This document shows, piece by piece, positions 54,845 through 64,000 of a DNA stretch of 64,000 nt; within the stretch, counting starts at the first letter, position 1; each line of letters opens with the position of its first letter. Origin of the DNA: Symbiodinium kawagutii (Eukaryota > Sar > Dinophyceae > Suessiales > Symbiodiniaceae); NCBI GenBank assembly GCA_009767595.1, contig VSDK01028513.1, forward strand, positions 273,752 through 337,751. The letters are read 5' to 3'. Both the position numbers and the translations under genes were made by a program. A model generated the notes under the pieces. The model was not told the DNA's origin. It did not search any database and worked only from the letters and a program-made list of their open reading frames with translations.

Positions 54845-54979
54845 CTAACTCTTATTGACCACCATAGTTGACCAAAGAAAACCCCCATATCTATCACTTA
54901 GCTCATCACTGGATGTTTCTCGCAATGGCAGCACGGTTGTGCCTTCATCCGGAAAGGCCACGGGCATCAGCATCTCGCA
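54845..54979 (-). CDS. Exon of unknown protein
   Basis: The acceptor is CTGCGGCACAG/. It reads MLMPVAFPDEGTTVLPLRET and then acidic SSDELSDRYGG. Open to a TAG at 54845, but the last 15 codons are AT-rich and may be intron. Confidence 0.62.
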   Translation of the reverse strand, partial: CEMLMPVAFPDEGTTVLPLRETSSDELSDRYGGFLWSTMVVNKS

Positions 54980-55071
54980 CTGTGCCGCAGGTGGGCTCCC
55001 GGAGTGTCATGGAGGAATGTGCCCATTGTGTGATGCACCAAGGGGTAATGCGCCGCATGGGTAATATCATA

Positions 55072-55186
55072 TGGCTTTGAATCAAAATTGACCAACCAAT
55101 AATGGGAGATATCAACTAACCATTCTATAGGGAAAACAATGGTTAATGGTAGGGGAACCACGGGTACAGGGTTTTGACCCACAGCC
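55072..55186. mobile_element. Family C element
   Basis: GGCTTTGAATCAAAATTGACC to AGGGTTTTGACCCACAGCC, flanked by CATATG/CATATC. Confidence 0.68.
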
Positions 55187-55228
55187 ATATCAGGGCGACT
55201 GACTGTTTTATATCTCAACACATACGCG

Positions 55229-55324
55229 GGTTTCTCAAAATAGGGAACCCAAAAAATGGATGCTTTATTACTTTCCAAGAGACTAATATTGGAATGATTC
55301 GGGGGGTTCTCTATTTTGAGAGAC
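55229..55324. mobile_element. Family A element
   Basis: GGTTTCTCAAAATAGGGAACCC to GTTCTCTATTTTGAGAGACC, flanked by ACATAC-like bases. Confidence 0.68.
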
Positions 55325-55767
55325 CAGCATACATACATGCAGATACACGAGGTGGGCAGACACGCAATGTCATCATAGATACAAACCAATATACCTATGA
55401 GGTATGGCTGTAGAAACCATCAACAAGCACAAAGCTACATGAGTAGAACTACAGGTTTGAATCCCTCCACAAGGGACCGGAGGTAGATGTTGGGCACCTA
55501 CCTCAAGAGATCTCTGTCACTACAACTGCTATTGCCTACCTTCTCTACCAGTTGTTATGATTACGTTTCCGAGTTTTTTCCATTTCAGAATTGCTATAAA
55601 ATTAACGAAATATCCAACAGTAATTGGATTCACTGACTTTTTGTTGATCCGACTTCTTTTGCAAATCTAATCAAATCTATAAACAATCAGAAACCTCAAC
55701 TCCGCACGAGAAACCTCAATGACTCATCTAAGCACTGTAGAGATAAGCATTACTCACCATGGTCAAC

Positions 55768-55931
55768 CACAGTTGAACATGAACCAAAGCAGCATTGCCA
55801 GTGCTCCGCCGAGACCGCCTTGCCAGTGGGCGCAGCAGTTACGGAGGCATGAGCTGTCCTGGGGCTGCTGCTGAATCTAACCACAGCTGGACAGGGTGAA
55901 TCATCATGGAAGGTCATGGGCCCCCGAACCC
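55768..55931 (-). CDS. Exon of unknown protein, Ser/Ala-rich
   Basis: The acceptor is a pyrimidine-rich TATTTTTTTTGCAG/ and the donor TCAACTGTG/GTTGACC; two bases plus 54 codons. It reads MTFHDDSPCPAVVRFSSSPR, later with several Cys (HWQCCFGSC). Confidence 0.74.
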
Positions 55932-55986
55932 CTGCAAAAAAAATATTCTTGCGAAGCAATGATACATATTTTGGTTGCTGACCCAC

Positions 55987-56027
55987 CAAAGATGAAGCAA
56001 CTTGCGAACAAAGTCCTTCTGATCCGC
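55987..56027 (-). CDS. Short exon
   Basis: The acceptor is CTGGGTTTTAG/ and the donor CATCTTTG/GTGGGT; 13 full codons, ADQKDFVRKLLHL. Its phase does not match the exon at 55768, so another exon or site intervenes. Confidence 0.5.
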
Positions 56028-56357
56028 CTAAAACCCAGTTGTAGCACTTGTCAGGCAAACGCACTTGCTTGTTGGGCTATCATGAACTGATCATGTCCAC
56101 TGCTGATTCAAATATTTCAGATGATATCCCTAGGTACACTCTGGTAAACTACGGTGGAAGTGGAACATCCACCAATTCTGAGGGTGTGTTTGCCGACCAA
56201 AAAAATGGTGCTTCTGAGCTTCCAGGTTAGCGTACCAGAGTATCTCATGAGTTAGACACACTACTTTACAAAGAGGGTTTTGAATCATCATTGTCGGCTA
56301 TATACACACCCAGTATTGCTGTTGGTTGAGTTGTTGTCTACAACCCTATTATAGTAC

Positions 56358-56593
56358 CATTGGTTACAGTATTCGGTGGTTTCGGTGGTTTCCCTCTCCC
56401 CTTCATGAGGGAAGATCTGCCCCGGTATGGCAGGGAAATCTACCGGGAAGTGAATGGACGGAAACCTCCAGTCTTGTTGTTGGTTATAGCCCTGGAGCCA
56501 TGTTGGTTCCAAGCGCGGGGACTGATGCATCCTGTCATTGCCGAGGCGCGAAGCTTCTGAGACGGTTCGGCAGCTGAAGGGCAGCTTCATGAT
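56358..56593 (-). CDS. Long exon of unknown protein
   Basis: The acceptor CGCCACGCCACCCAG/ follows a roughly 100-base C/T-rich tract (56600-56700). The donor is AACCAATG/GTACTA. Seventy-eight full codons, including MHQSPRLEPTWLQGYNQQQD and a Pro/Phe/Ile-rich part. Third positions stay GC-rich throughout. One of the longest exons here. Confidence 0.75.
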
Positions 56594-56700
56594 CTGGGTG
56601 GCGTGGCGGGGCCATGGCCAAGGGGGGATGTTGGGAGGGTGGGGGTGGCCAGGAGGAGGGGTGGGCAGGAGGAGGGGTGGGCAGGGAGGATGGTTAGGAT
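56594..56700 (-). other. Polypyrimidine tract before an acceptor
   Basis: On the minus strand CCTCCTGCCCACCCCTCC and similar C/T-rich phrases run for about 100 bases into the acceptor at 56594. Also a short GGGGTGGGCAGGAGGA tandem repeat on the plus strand. Confidence 0.6.
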
Positions 56701-56729
56701 CAGTGAAAGCCATGGTGAGGATTGGTTGA

Positions 56730-57540
56730 TGGATGTTGATGGTTCATGTTGGCCTTAAAAATACCGGTCAATCATGGTTCAGGGTCATATTATGCGCGCA
56801 TATGTATATTTTGTTGGTTAGTACTGATTTGAGGATTTACCTTGGCTGATATGGACAAATGATGGCTCAGACCTTTGTGAATACCATTCGTTGAGAATGG
56901 CTAGTGATGGTTTATGATGGTTTATGATGGTTCATGTTGGTTCATAATGGTTCATGCTGGTTGATGATGGTTCGTGATGTCGCAAGGTTATATGGTCAGT
57001 ATTTGCCAACGATGATCAATGGATGCTTAGACAAGAAAACTTACGCTTGTCAATGATGTCTCAGGTTTTGCTTTTGCTGGCAATTGTCTATCATGGGCAA
57101 TGATGGCTTGATGTCTGAGTCACACCATGATTTGCATTAGTTGACAATGTTTCATGATGGCTTATCTGGGTCCGTGATCATCGATTTCAATTAACATTTG
57201 ATGATGATTGAATTGAATTGATGGTGAACATGGTTGTTTATGATGGGTAATGATCATATCGGTTCATCAATGGGGTTCCCCAAACCCCTGATTTCCCCAG
57301 TTCACCCCATCAATGAGAGTGCCAAAAATTCAAGAATGTCTTTCTTAGAGGATGCAACACAAAATTGTGAAGAAAATTGCCCAATGAGCAAAGAGATGTA
57401 TGTATATCAAAGATAAATGCAAAACACCTAAACGTGTGTGAACGTTTTTGTTGTATGTATTTTTTGATGTGCGTATGTAAGAGACACACATGAATGTACA
57501 CACACAAAAAATGATCAATAAAAACAACATGTTCCATCCC
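56730..57540. other. Strand-biased ATGGTTCATGATGG-type block
   Basis: Phrases such as GGTTTATGATGGTTTATGATG and GTTCATAATGGTTCATGCTGG around 56900-57000, decaying afterwards. No exon is certain; 57540-57600 is open on both strands. Confidence 0.6.
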
Positions 57541-57862
57541 CTAGGACTGTCAAGGCTTCCACCAACAACCAGCTGAAGATCCTTCAAGCGAAAGGTTCGT
57601 AAGCAGCTCATTGATACACACTCAAAATCACTAGATTCACTAGATTGATCCCCCTGGTTGCATTAAATTACCTGATGGCCGGTGGCTTACAAATTCCCCG
57701 CATTGTTTTCATGGCTTCAGTGGATACTGTACATGCTGTTGATCCATCCAATCCCTGAACAACTAAAGATATCAGTTTTTAACCAAACATGGTTTGAATG
57801 GTTCGTTAGGTTTTTAACCACCAAGATCTAAGTTTGTAACCACCCAGTTCAGGCTTGAATGG

Positions 57863-58017
57863 TTAGTTCCTGGTTCCCAAATCCATCTGCGTCTCCCAGT
57901 GAACGGTGCCCCGTGAAGCCTTGGGCCACCGGACAGGCTTACCGAAGTTCACGAGGACACTGGAGTGTCTGTAGCTGATGTGGGGGAACCTGGGGCCCGT
58001 GAGATCGGCCACGAGGG
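57863..58017 (-). CDS. Exon of unknown protein
   Basis: The acceptor is TTCGTGGATCCAG/; open for about 51 codons to a TAA. It reads GPRFPHISYRHSSVLVNFGK then RWPKASRGTVHW. An internal ACTTCG/GTAAGC is a strong donor, yet coding composition continues past it. Confidence 0.68.
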
Positions 58018-58199
58018 CTGGATCCACGAACCACAACGGTTAAGGGATGGTCATGGTTAGTAGTTGTAGATCCAGCTGGTGATGATGGGTAATGATTGTC
58101 AATAGTAGGGTATAATGACGACCAGTATAATGGTTGATGATGGTTACAGTAGTAATGTTAGATCCATTTCTTCATAAAGCAGCCCCAGTTGAAGCATAA

Positions 58200-58299
58200 C
58201 TGGTCGGTGGTTCAAGCACCCGTCTGGCTCTGAGAAATATTTACCAATCAATCATCCTAAACATTGGGAACAAGGAAAATGTGGGAAACCACCATCTAG
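58200..58299. mobile_element. Family B element
   Basis: CTGGTCGGTGGTTCAAGC to GGGAAACCACCATCTAG, with the core TTACCAATCAATCATCC. Confidence 0.58.
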
Positions 58300-58402
58300 C
58301 TAAACCTGTAGATAGACCAAACCACCATCAAGATAAAACATGATAAAACCACCAGCTGGATAGACCACCAAGTAAATATCCTGGTGACTTCCTCGCTTCA
58401 AC

Positions 58403-58478
58403 CTGGCTGCTTCGGTAGCTGCTGGGCTTCCATACAAGGGCTTTCCAATGAGGTTGTCCTTGGGTCTCGCGACTTGAT
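58403..58478 (-). CDS. Exon of unknown protein
   Basis: The acceptor is TTTCCCACAG/ and the donor GCAGCCAG/GTTGAAG; 24 full codons with partial ends, reading PKDNLIGKPLYGSPAATEAA. Confidence 0.74.
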
Positions 58479-58856
58479 CTGTGGGAAACTAGTGGCAAGA
58501 TGTGGTAAGGCTAGGCCAAACGATTCACAATGATTCACCATAGGTTCCTCATGTCCCAGAAACCGGCCATCATTGGACTCTCAATTCATCGATCAACATT
58601 TGGAGTGCGCACTTCAACAAACAAAGAAGAAGACTTCCGCAAACAAAAAGCCGGAAATATACCGCCAAGAGCTGGTGGCAGCTATGAACAACCAGCTATA
58701 ACAAGCCTTACAGTAACAATAGACTTACAGTATAACAACCAGCCAATAGCTGGTGGCAGCTGTGGAAGGCCCAACAAGTTCAACTTGGACTATGCCATGT
58801 TGGACTGATATCTTCACTGCGGTCTAGGACTACCCCCACTGATGGATGTTGCCGTT

Positions 58857-59065
58857 TGGGAAAACAGTGCTTTGTGGAATCTTTGGAGGGAATCACTGCC
58901 GAAATGGGCAACCGGTTGGTGCCATGGAGTCCTGATGACCACATTGACATTATACCATCAAATCCAACCTCTGTCTTCAAAGCAGCGCCAGCCCCTCCTT
59001 TGTGGTATCACGGCGACACCACATCGCAAGCGTCAAATTTTCCGCAACAAACCAACCAATACTGA
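58857..59065 (+). CDS. Island with a good plus-strand frame
   Basis: The plus frame runs 69 codons to a TGA (ITAEMGNRLVPWSPDDHIDI). A minus frame over 58780-58980 is also open. No decisive splice sites, so strand is uncertain. Confidence 0.33.
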
Positions 59066-59827
59066 GACTTCAGGACACGCCGGGAGCCAAACTTTGTTGG
59101 ATCCCTGGTTCCTTTTCCCCACTGAGAAGTAGCTCCGCTGCATTGAAAACGGTGCTGTCACCCAACCAGTAGCCGAGCAGAAGTGTGTAGATGCGCTCAT
59201 CAGGGTTCAAAGCCTGGCGGCTGCCGGTTGAAACATGTCGAAACCATAGATCCGTCGGGGAAATGCCAAGGTTCAAATCAGAGTAGAAACTGTACGGGAT
59301 TAATGTTGGTTTAGAGCAGAGAGTCATGGTCATGGTGTGGTCAATCGATCCCAAATTTTACGAGAAATCGCAATTGTGTGTGTGTGTGTGTTTCCCTCGG
59401 TGGATCCCCAACGACTGGGTGAATTTCGTGATGAAAACATGCTCAAGAAGCAGGGATCCCCCCCATGCTGAACAAATCGGTCTATCTAAGGGTAGAAAAT
59501 ATATGAAAACATGTAACCAACGACGCCCAAACGGAGTGCCCCATTGAATCAACTGCAGACCTATGAAAACGTTTTTGAATTTCTGATGCCTTTGGGATAA
59601 GCTGCATCCGTGGGTGGCAGTCTATGGCGATGCCGCGTTCCCTTACTACCTTTTGGGAATGGTTGCACTCTGTGGATTGGACTTCCCATAGCCCGTCTAA
59701 CCTGTCTTGGAGAAGCGGGACTCACAGGCAGCCCCTGATAGCTACCTCGCTCCAAAGAGGCATGCAGCACAATGCAAGCGGCAGTGGTTGGCATGAACCC
59801 ACTCGCAACCCACTCGACCAGGCGCAC

Positions 59828-59920
59828 CTGTACACGCATCTCCGTGCAAAGTTGCAGGCATCTTTGCCACAGATCAGCACGCAGGCATGCAGACATCACG
59901 CCAAAATAGGTTTTGGCATC
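59828..59920 (-). CDS. Exon with a PPR-like motif
   Basis: The acceptor is GTTGCTGCCAAG/ and the donor CGTGTACAG/GTGCGC; 31 codons, phase 0. YFGVMSACLRADLWQRCLQL then CTEMR fits the PPR consensus as found in dinoflagellates (Y...S-A-C ... W-x-x-C/A-L-x-L ... E-M). PPR proteins usually bind organelle RNA. A further open, similar stretch continues to 59740. Confidence 0.7.
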
Positions 59921-60087
59921 CTTGGCAGCAACGGCGAATGAGCCATCACAAAAAAAAATCTTCCAGCAACGGTCACCACAATTCCTTACTTTGGAGCGCA
60001 AGTCAGAACACCCCCCCATTCCGACCACTGGTCATCTCTTTGGTTGAAACTCAACCTACCTTAGTAACATACAAGGCCTGAACCAAC

Positions 60088-60153
60088 CTCAGCATGGAGC
60101 TCTCGAGCTGCGCCGAACCAGAGCTTCAGGGCCGTGCTGATCCAGTGTGTATC
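60088..60153 (-). CDS. Candidate exon, PPR-like gene
   Basis: Twenty-two codons with GC-rich third positions (HWISTALKLWFGAARELHAE) to a donor CATGCTGAG/GTTGGT. The acceptor is not visible. The helical pattern suits the PPR neighbours. Confidence 0.46.
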
Positions 60154-60571
60154 CACCAGTCATCATCAACCATCAACCATCACTATACCCGTGGTGAAAA
60201 TCCTGAGAAAGCATCATGAGTAAACATCATGAACCAACGCAGCTTGTGATTCTGTGACCATCATTTGTCAACCATCATCAGTTTACCAAGGAACTCTAGC
60301 CATCAACGAAGTACTCATCATCAACCAGAATTGGTTAACCAGAATCATTTATCATTTTGAAGCTTGATCAATTCATTAGTTAACCACTGTAAACCACGAT
60401 TAGTTGACCATCATTAATCAAAGGTTGGCAATCATTTTGTTGTTGATCATGGTTGATCAAAGCTGATTGAAACCTACGCATATCGAATATCATGATGAAC
60501 CATGAATTGATGACTTAACCAAAATTAATGATTTAACCAAAATTGATGCTAACCATTGCTAACCATCACTA

Positions 60572-60650
60572 CTGGTTCCAACCCCTCCGAAAAATAGTCA
60601 ACCAACGAACCATTTGTATTTGAGAAAAACATGTCACTCAAAACCACCAG
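60572..60650. mobile_element. Family B element (shortened)
   Basis: CTGGTTCCAACCCCTCCGAA to CACTCAAAACCACCAG, with the core AGTCAACCAACGAACCATT. Confidence 0.55.
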
Positions 60651-60770
60651 ACAAATGAAATAAGCACGTCACTTAACCATTGTTAACCATGAATGAACAC
60701 GTTGAGCATCACTGAGCAGCCTGAGTTCACCGTGCTTGACCATCCAAACAGCTCCAGTTCACCATGATCT

Positions 60771-60888
60771 GGCTGTGGGTCAAAAACCTGTACCCCTGGT
60801 TCCCCTATCATTCACCAGTGTTTTCCCTCTTATTGTTGGGGAATATCCTCCATACTCATTGTTGGTTGCTTAATATTGACCCATAGCC
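60771..60888. mobile_element. Family C element
   Basis: GGCTGTGGGTCAAAAACC to TTAATATTGACCCATAGCC. A partial second copy (GTTGGTTATTACCTCC ... GACCCAGCTCGCC) follows to 60984. Confidence 0.7.
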
Positions 60889-60984
60889 ATATATAGCTCG
60901 TCTATCCCCTAGTCTTGTTGGTTATTACCTCCTATTGTCAAAAATTAACAAGCTATTGTTGCTTAACTGCTTGACCCAGCTCGC

Positions 60985-61146
60985 CATCTCATTCCTGGGG
61001 CGCCCACCGGTGTCAGCGTTTGACGGCTGATCTGCTGCAACAGATCCATGGCCCAGGTCCATGGCACGGTGGAGATCAGGCGGTTCCACGTGCTCAGGCG
61101 GACTGCGCAGCGCGGTGAAACGGCAGGGTTTGACCGGGTCAAGTGC
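60985..61146 (-). CDS. Exon next to a family C element
   Basis: The 3' end abuts the partial family C copy (GAGATG/GCGAGCTGGG, GC donor). Very GC-rich third positions; it reads RSPPEHVEPPDLHRAMDLGH then an Asp/Gly/Arg-rich tail. The 5' limit is uncertain. Confidence 0.62.
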
Positions 61147-61476
61147 CAGTGATTGACAGCCTTTCACCGGGTTTTGATGTGGTGGTGAGTGCCAAAAAAA
61201 AACAGTGGTGATGATTAAGAGAGTTTGTGATGATGAAGGTTGATTGATGTCTAGCAGTGAATGACTGGTAGTTGTTGAGAACTGCTAGTGGTGAATGGAG
61301 AACTTGAATATTGATCCGTGTGGACAGATGCACAGGCACATGTAGCCTGCAGATATGCACACGCACAAGTATATGCCTATGCTACGTGCATATGGTGATC
61401 ATGAGCAACAATGGAAAAGACAAAGGAATTTGCTGATGAAGTTGGCGACACATTCCCCGTTGAATCTGAAGGTTTG

Positions 61477-61623
61477 TCATATCTCTGCTGAAATCTCCAG
61501 CGCGCCTTGCAGTTCAGCTTCCTTCGCAAGTCTGAAGAGCTCAACTGCGGCAGGCCACGCCCAATTCTCGGGCCCCGAAGTCAACTCATCCCGTCTCACC
61601 GCTTGCATGGCCGTGTGGTACAG
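61477..61623 (-). CDS. Exon with a PPR-like motif
   Basis: The acceptor is GTGAGTTGCAG/; 48 codons to a TGA. LYHTAMQAV then WPAAVELFRLAKEAEL has the two-helix spacing of a PPR repeat. The stop may be past an unrecognised donor, since the repeat should continue. Confidence 0.7.
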   Translation of the reverse strand: MYHTAMQAVRRDELTSGPENWAWPAAVELFRLAKEAELQGALEISAEI

Positions 61624-62164
61624 CTGCAACTCACCTCTTCAGGAGAGTCGATGAAACAACAAACGGCTGAGCATCGGCTGTGGACGGTGATTTATGATGG
61701 TTCATGGTAGTAGCTCATGATAGTAATGATGGTTGATTGATCGTTTATGATCGTTGATGGGTAATAGCAACCAGTATTGATGGTGAATGGCCAATAGTGG
61801 CAAATGGTCAATAGCAATGGGGGATACTAAGTAGCAATAGTGGTCAACTTATGGCAAATTGATGGTGGCGTGTGATGGTCAACTAACTGCAAAGGTTCGC
61901 AATGATGGTTGCCTAATGACGTTCACATATTGTCAATGATTGTGATTCAAAACGATGGTGGTTCAAAATGACAGCGATTAACGAATTATGATTCAGTAGC
62001 AATGGTGGGCAAATAATGGCAATGAACAAAACAATGATTGTGTGGTTCATAAGATTCACAAACGAGAATGAATCAGGTTGATCACTTTACCTAATTTATC
62101 GAGTATGGGAAATAAGGAGAAAACATGTCATAAAATGGCATATTTGTGCCCAGCTCAAGCGCAC

Positions 62165-62239
62165 TCCCTTTCGCAGGAAATCCGGGGTCACTGTCAGGTC
62201 CTGAGCTTCAAAAGCCAGCGCTTGGAGAACTCCAGCGAT
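62165..62239 (-). CDS. Exon after a family A element
   Basis: The acceptor is TTTCCACCAAG/ and the donor CGAAAGGGA/GTGCGC; 25 codons, phase 0 (LQALAFEAQDLTVTPDFLRK). Confidence 0.62.
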
Positions 62240-62253
62240 CTTGGTGGAAATTT

Positions 62254-62352
62254 GGTGGTTTCTCAAAATATGGTACCCGAAAAATGGCTGGTTTATTGCT
62301 ATAAATGACTATAAATGGATGATTTGGGGGTACCCCTATTTTGAGAAACACC
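62254..62352. mobile_element. Family A element between two exons
   Basis: GGTGGTTTCTCAAAATATGG to CCCCTATTTTGAGAAACACCC; flanks ATTTG on both sides. On the minus strand the exon at 62353 ends CAAATGG/GTGTTTC, so the terminus offers a GT donor. Confidence 0.75.
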
Positions 62353-62565
62353 CATTTGTGCAAACTCCATGGTAGATGCCAACCCGAAACGCCAGGGGAT
62401 ACACGGGAAAGCTCCGCTGGGATTTCCGTGCTGATTTTCCAGCACGCAAGGTGCTTTAGGATTTGACATCACACAGAGCCCCTCCGGCTTCTGCCACAGT
62501 GAGCCATCAGGGGATTTGGAACAGATGAATCGCAAAGATGGTGCATTTCTGCCGAAAAATGACAA
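62353..62565 (-). CDS. Exon of unknown protein
   Basis: A 71-codon frame from an ATG to the family A boundary (GSLWQKPEGLCVMSNPKAPC, then PCIPWRFGLASTMEFAQM). Good coding composition. If the ATG is the true start this is the first exon of the PPR-like gene. Confidence 0.66.
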
Positions 62566-62844
62566 AGTGCAAGCTATTTTTTGGCAATGCTTCGCGCTTC
62601 TTCACAGCTGAGTTGGCAAGTGATTTGGACCATCATGAAATTGATGTGTTCAGGTAAAAAGCATGGCCGAAATAGACTTACAGTTTGTGCAAATTTGCAC
62701 AGCTTACAAATGGTCAAGAGGTACCCTCATGATTTTCAAATTTTCATGAGCGGCACAGAGCTTTGGCCCCTAGTCCAATGCACAAGTTCTCGAAGCCTGA
62801 GCACAGAGTGTCAAATGTGAATGATTATATATAGTCTAGTTAAT

Positions 62845-62880
62845 GTAAATATATGTATATATATATATATATATATATGG
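62845..62880. repeat. (TA)n microsatellite
   Basis: TATATGTATATATATATATA run, next to a GTACCCCCCCCC tract. Confidence 0.92.
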
Positions 62881-63000
62881 TACCCCCCCCCCAAGATCAG
62901 TGGTCAAGTTGTTCTCAACAATAGGTTTGTCATGAATTCTGTTTTTAATTATTATTTTGATTGTTGGTTGAAAGAATGTTTATCAAAGGGGGGGGAGGAT

Positions 63001-63421
63001 AAGAGACTGTAAATATGTTTAAATAAATGAGTATATAGAGCAAGCTCCAAACCTAAAGAAAAACCAAAAAACCAAAAAACCAAAACTTTTTGGAGAAGTT
63101 TTGGTCTGGAGCCAAAAGATGGTTTTTTGTTGGTTTTCCTTGAGTTTTTTTGGCTTTTTTTGGTTTTGGAGCTTGAAAAACCAAAACAACCTAGGGTTTT
63201 TTTGGTTTTTTGAAAAGATGTATTACTTCGAAGCTCCAAAATTTTTCAAGCTCCAAAACCAAAAAAAAACAAAAAAACTCAAGGAAAACCAACAAAAAAC
63301 CATCTTTTGGCTCCAAACCAAAACTTCTCCAAAAAGTTTTGGTTTTTTGGTTTTTTGGTTTTTCTTTAGGTTTGGAGCTTGCTTTTTCTACTCATTTATT
63401 TAAACATATTTACAATCTCTT
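63001..63421. repeat. Large palindrome, about 420 bases
   Basis: The left arm (AGAGACTGTAAATATGTTTA onward) is mirrored by the right arm ending TAAACATATTTACAATCTCT. The centre is near 63235, around AGCTCCAAAATTTTTCAAGCT. The arms consist of CCAAAAAACC/GGTTTTTTGG phrases. Confidence 0.9.
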
Positions 63422-63444
63422 AAATTGCATAAAGCCAACATATT

Positions 63445-63960
63445 AAAAGAGAAAAAATTCAAAGAAAACCAAAAAACCAAAAAACCAAAACTTTTTGGAG
63501 AAGTTTTGGTCTGGAGCCAAAAGATGGTTTTTTTTGGTTTTCCTTGAGTTTTTTTGGCTTTTTTTGGTTTTGGAGCTTGAAAAACCAAAACAACCTAGGG
63601 TTTTTTTGGTTTTTTGAAAAGATGTATTACTTCGAAGCTCCAAAAAACAAAAAAATTAAGGTTTTTTTGGTTTTTGCATTTTTTCTTGAAGAAAAATTGA
63701 TCTAGAATTACTAAAAAACCAAAAAAACCTTGGGTTATTTTGGTTTTTTGGAGCTTCGAAGTAATACATCTTTTCAAAAAACCAAAAAAACCCTAAGTTT
63801 TTTGGGTTTTTCAAGCTCCAAAACCAAAAAAAAACAAAAAAACTCAAGGAAAACCAAAAAAAAACATCTTTTGGCTCCAGACCAAAACTTCTCCAAAAAG
63901 TTTTGGTTTTTTGTTTTTTTGGTTTTCTTTGATTTTTTTTGGTTGTTTTTGTTTTTTTAA
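63445..63960. repeat. Second palindrome of the same sequence
   Basis: The left arm 63455-63655 repeats the first palindrome's left arm almost exactly. The right arm 63745-63950 is its reverse complement, with a loop of about 90 bases. Frames over it (Lys/Asn/Phe/Trp) are composition artefacts. Confidence 0.9.
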
Positions 63961-64000
63961 TTTATTTGGTGTTTTTGGATTTTTGGATTTGCCCCCCCCC

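Noticed and set aside
63101-63960. Several overlapping Lys/Asn/Phe-rich frames
   Set aside because: Products of the AAAACC/GGTTTT palindromes, not genes.
1-64000. CRISPR array, bacterial operons, tRNA or rRNA genes
   Set aside because: No regular spacer array, no Shine-Dalgarno-led tandem frames, and no cloverleaf or rRNA motif recognised by eye. A tRNA or snRNA search program would be needed to exclude small RNA genes.

Overview
This looks like nuclear DNA of a eukaryote, most likely a dinoflagellate (Symbiodiniaceae-like is my best guess, from sequence character only). There is no bacterial-style gene layout. Short GC-rich islands of about 45-240 bases, with GC-rich third codon positions, sit in AT-rich low-complexity sequence. 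Many islands end in clear splice sites (pyrimidine-CAG/ before, /GTGAGT- or GTAAGC-like after, some GC donors). Nearly all that I can orient read on the minus strand, which fits the unidirectional gene arrays known in dinoflagellates. A 642-base run of N (6969-7611) shows this is a draft scaffold.

The coding annotation is therefore a set of candidate exons, read by eye from splice sites, open frame, third-position GC and exon-exon phase. No gene is complete and few products can be named. Reading down the minus strand from the right edge: (1) 59.5-62.6 kb, exons with PPR-like repeats; (2) 48.5-58.5 kb, many strong exons of unknown family, with a possible 3' terminal exon at 54.27 kb; (3) 41.9-47.7 kb, exons rich in Lys/Glu/Ala, probably one charged coiled-coil or disordered protein; (4) 38.5-40.3 kb, including a 94-residue frame with two CxxC pairs; (5) 26.5-37.1 kb, scattered exons, including one with an in-frame TAG and one that reads better on the plus strand; (6) 22.4-27.0 kb, exons that together resemble an uncharacterised domain I remember from dinoflagellate proteins; (7) 10.3-21.5 kb and (8) 0.6-8.6 kb, further minus-strand exons, one Gly/Lys-rich.

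The introns and spacers are built from at least four families of ~100-130 base elements with terminal inverted repeats (called A, B, C and D here), plus a possible fifth (E). Several copies sit exactly between two exons, and their termini supply the splice donor and acceptor (B at 14880-14981; D at 46472-46603; D at 3463; C at 26575). This is the introner pattern, with several families active in one locus, and it is the main biological story of the window.

Other structure: a ~120-base satellite around the gap; a local tandem duplication at 21.4-22.1 kb; many micro- and minisatellites; long strand-biased stretches of degenerate GGTTGATGAT-like sequence; and two back-to-back ~420-515 base palindromes at the right end (63.0-64.0 kb). 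I saw no tRNA, rRNA, CRISPR array, viral gene or toxin gene.
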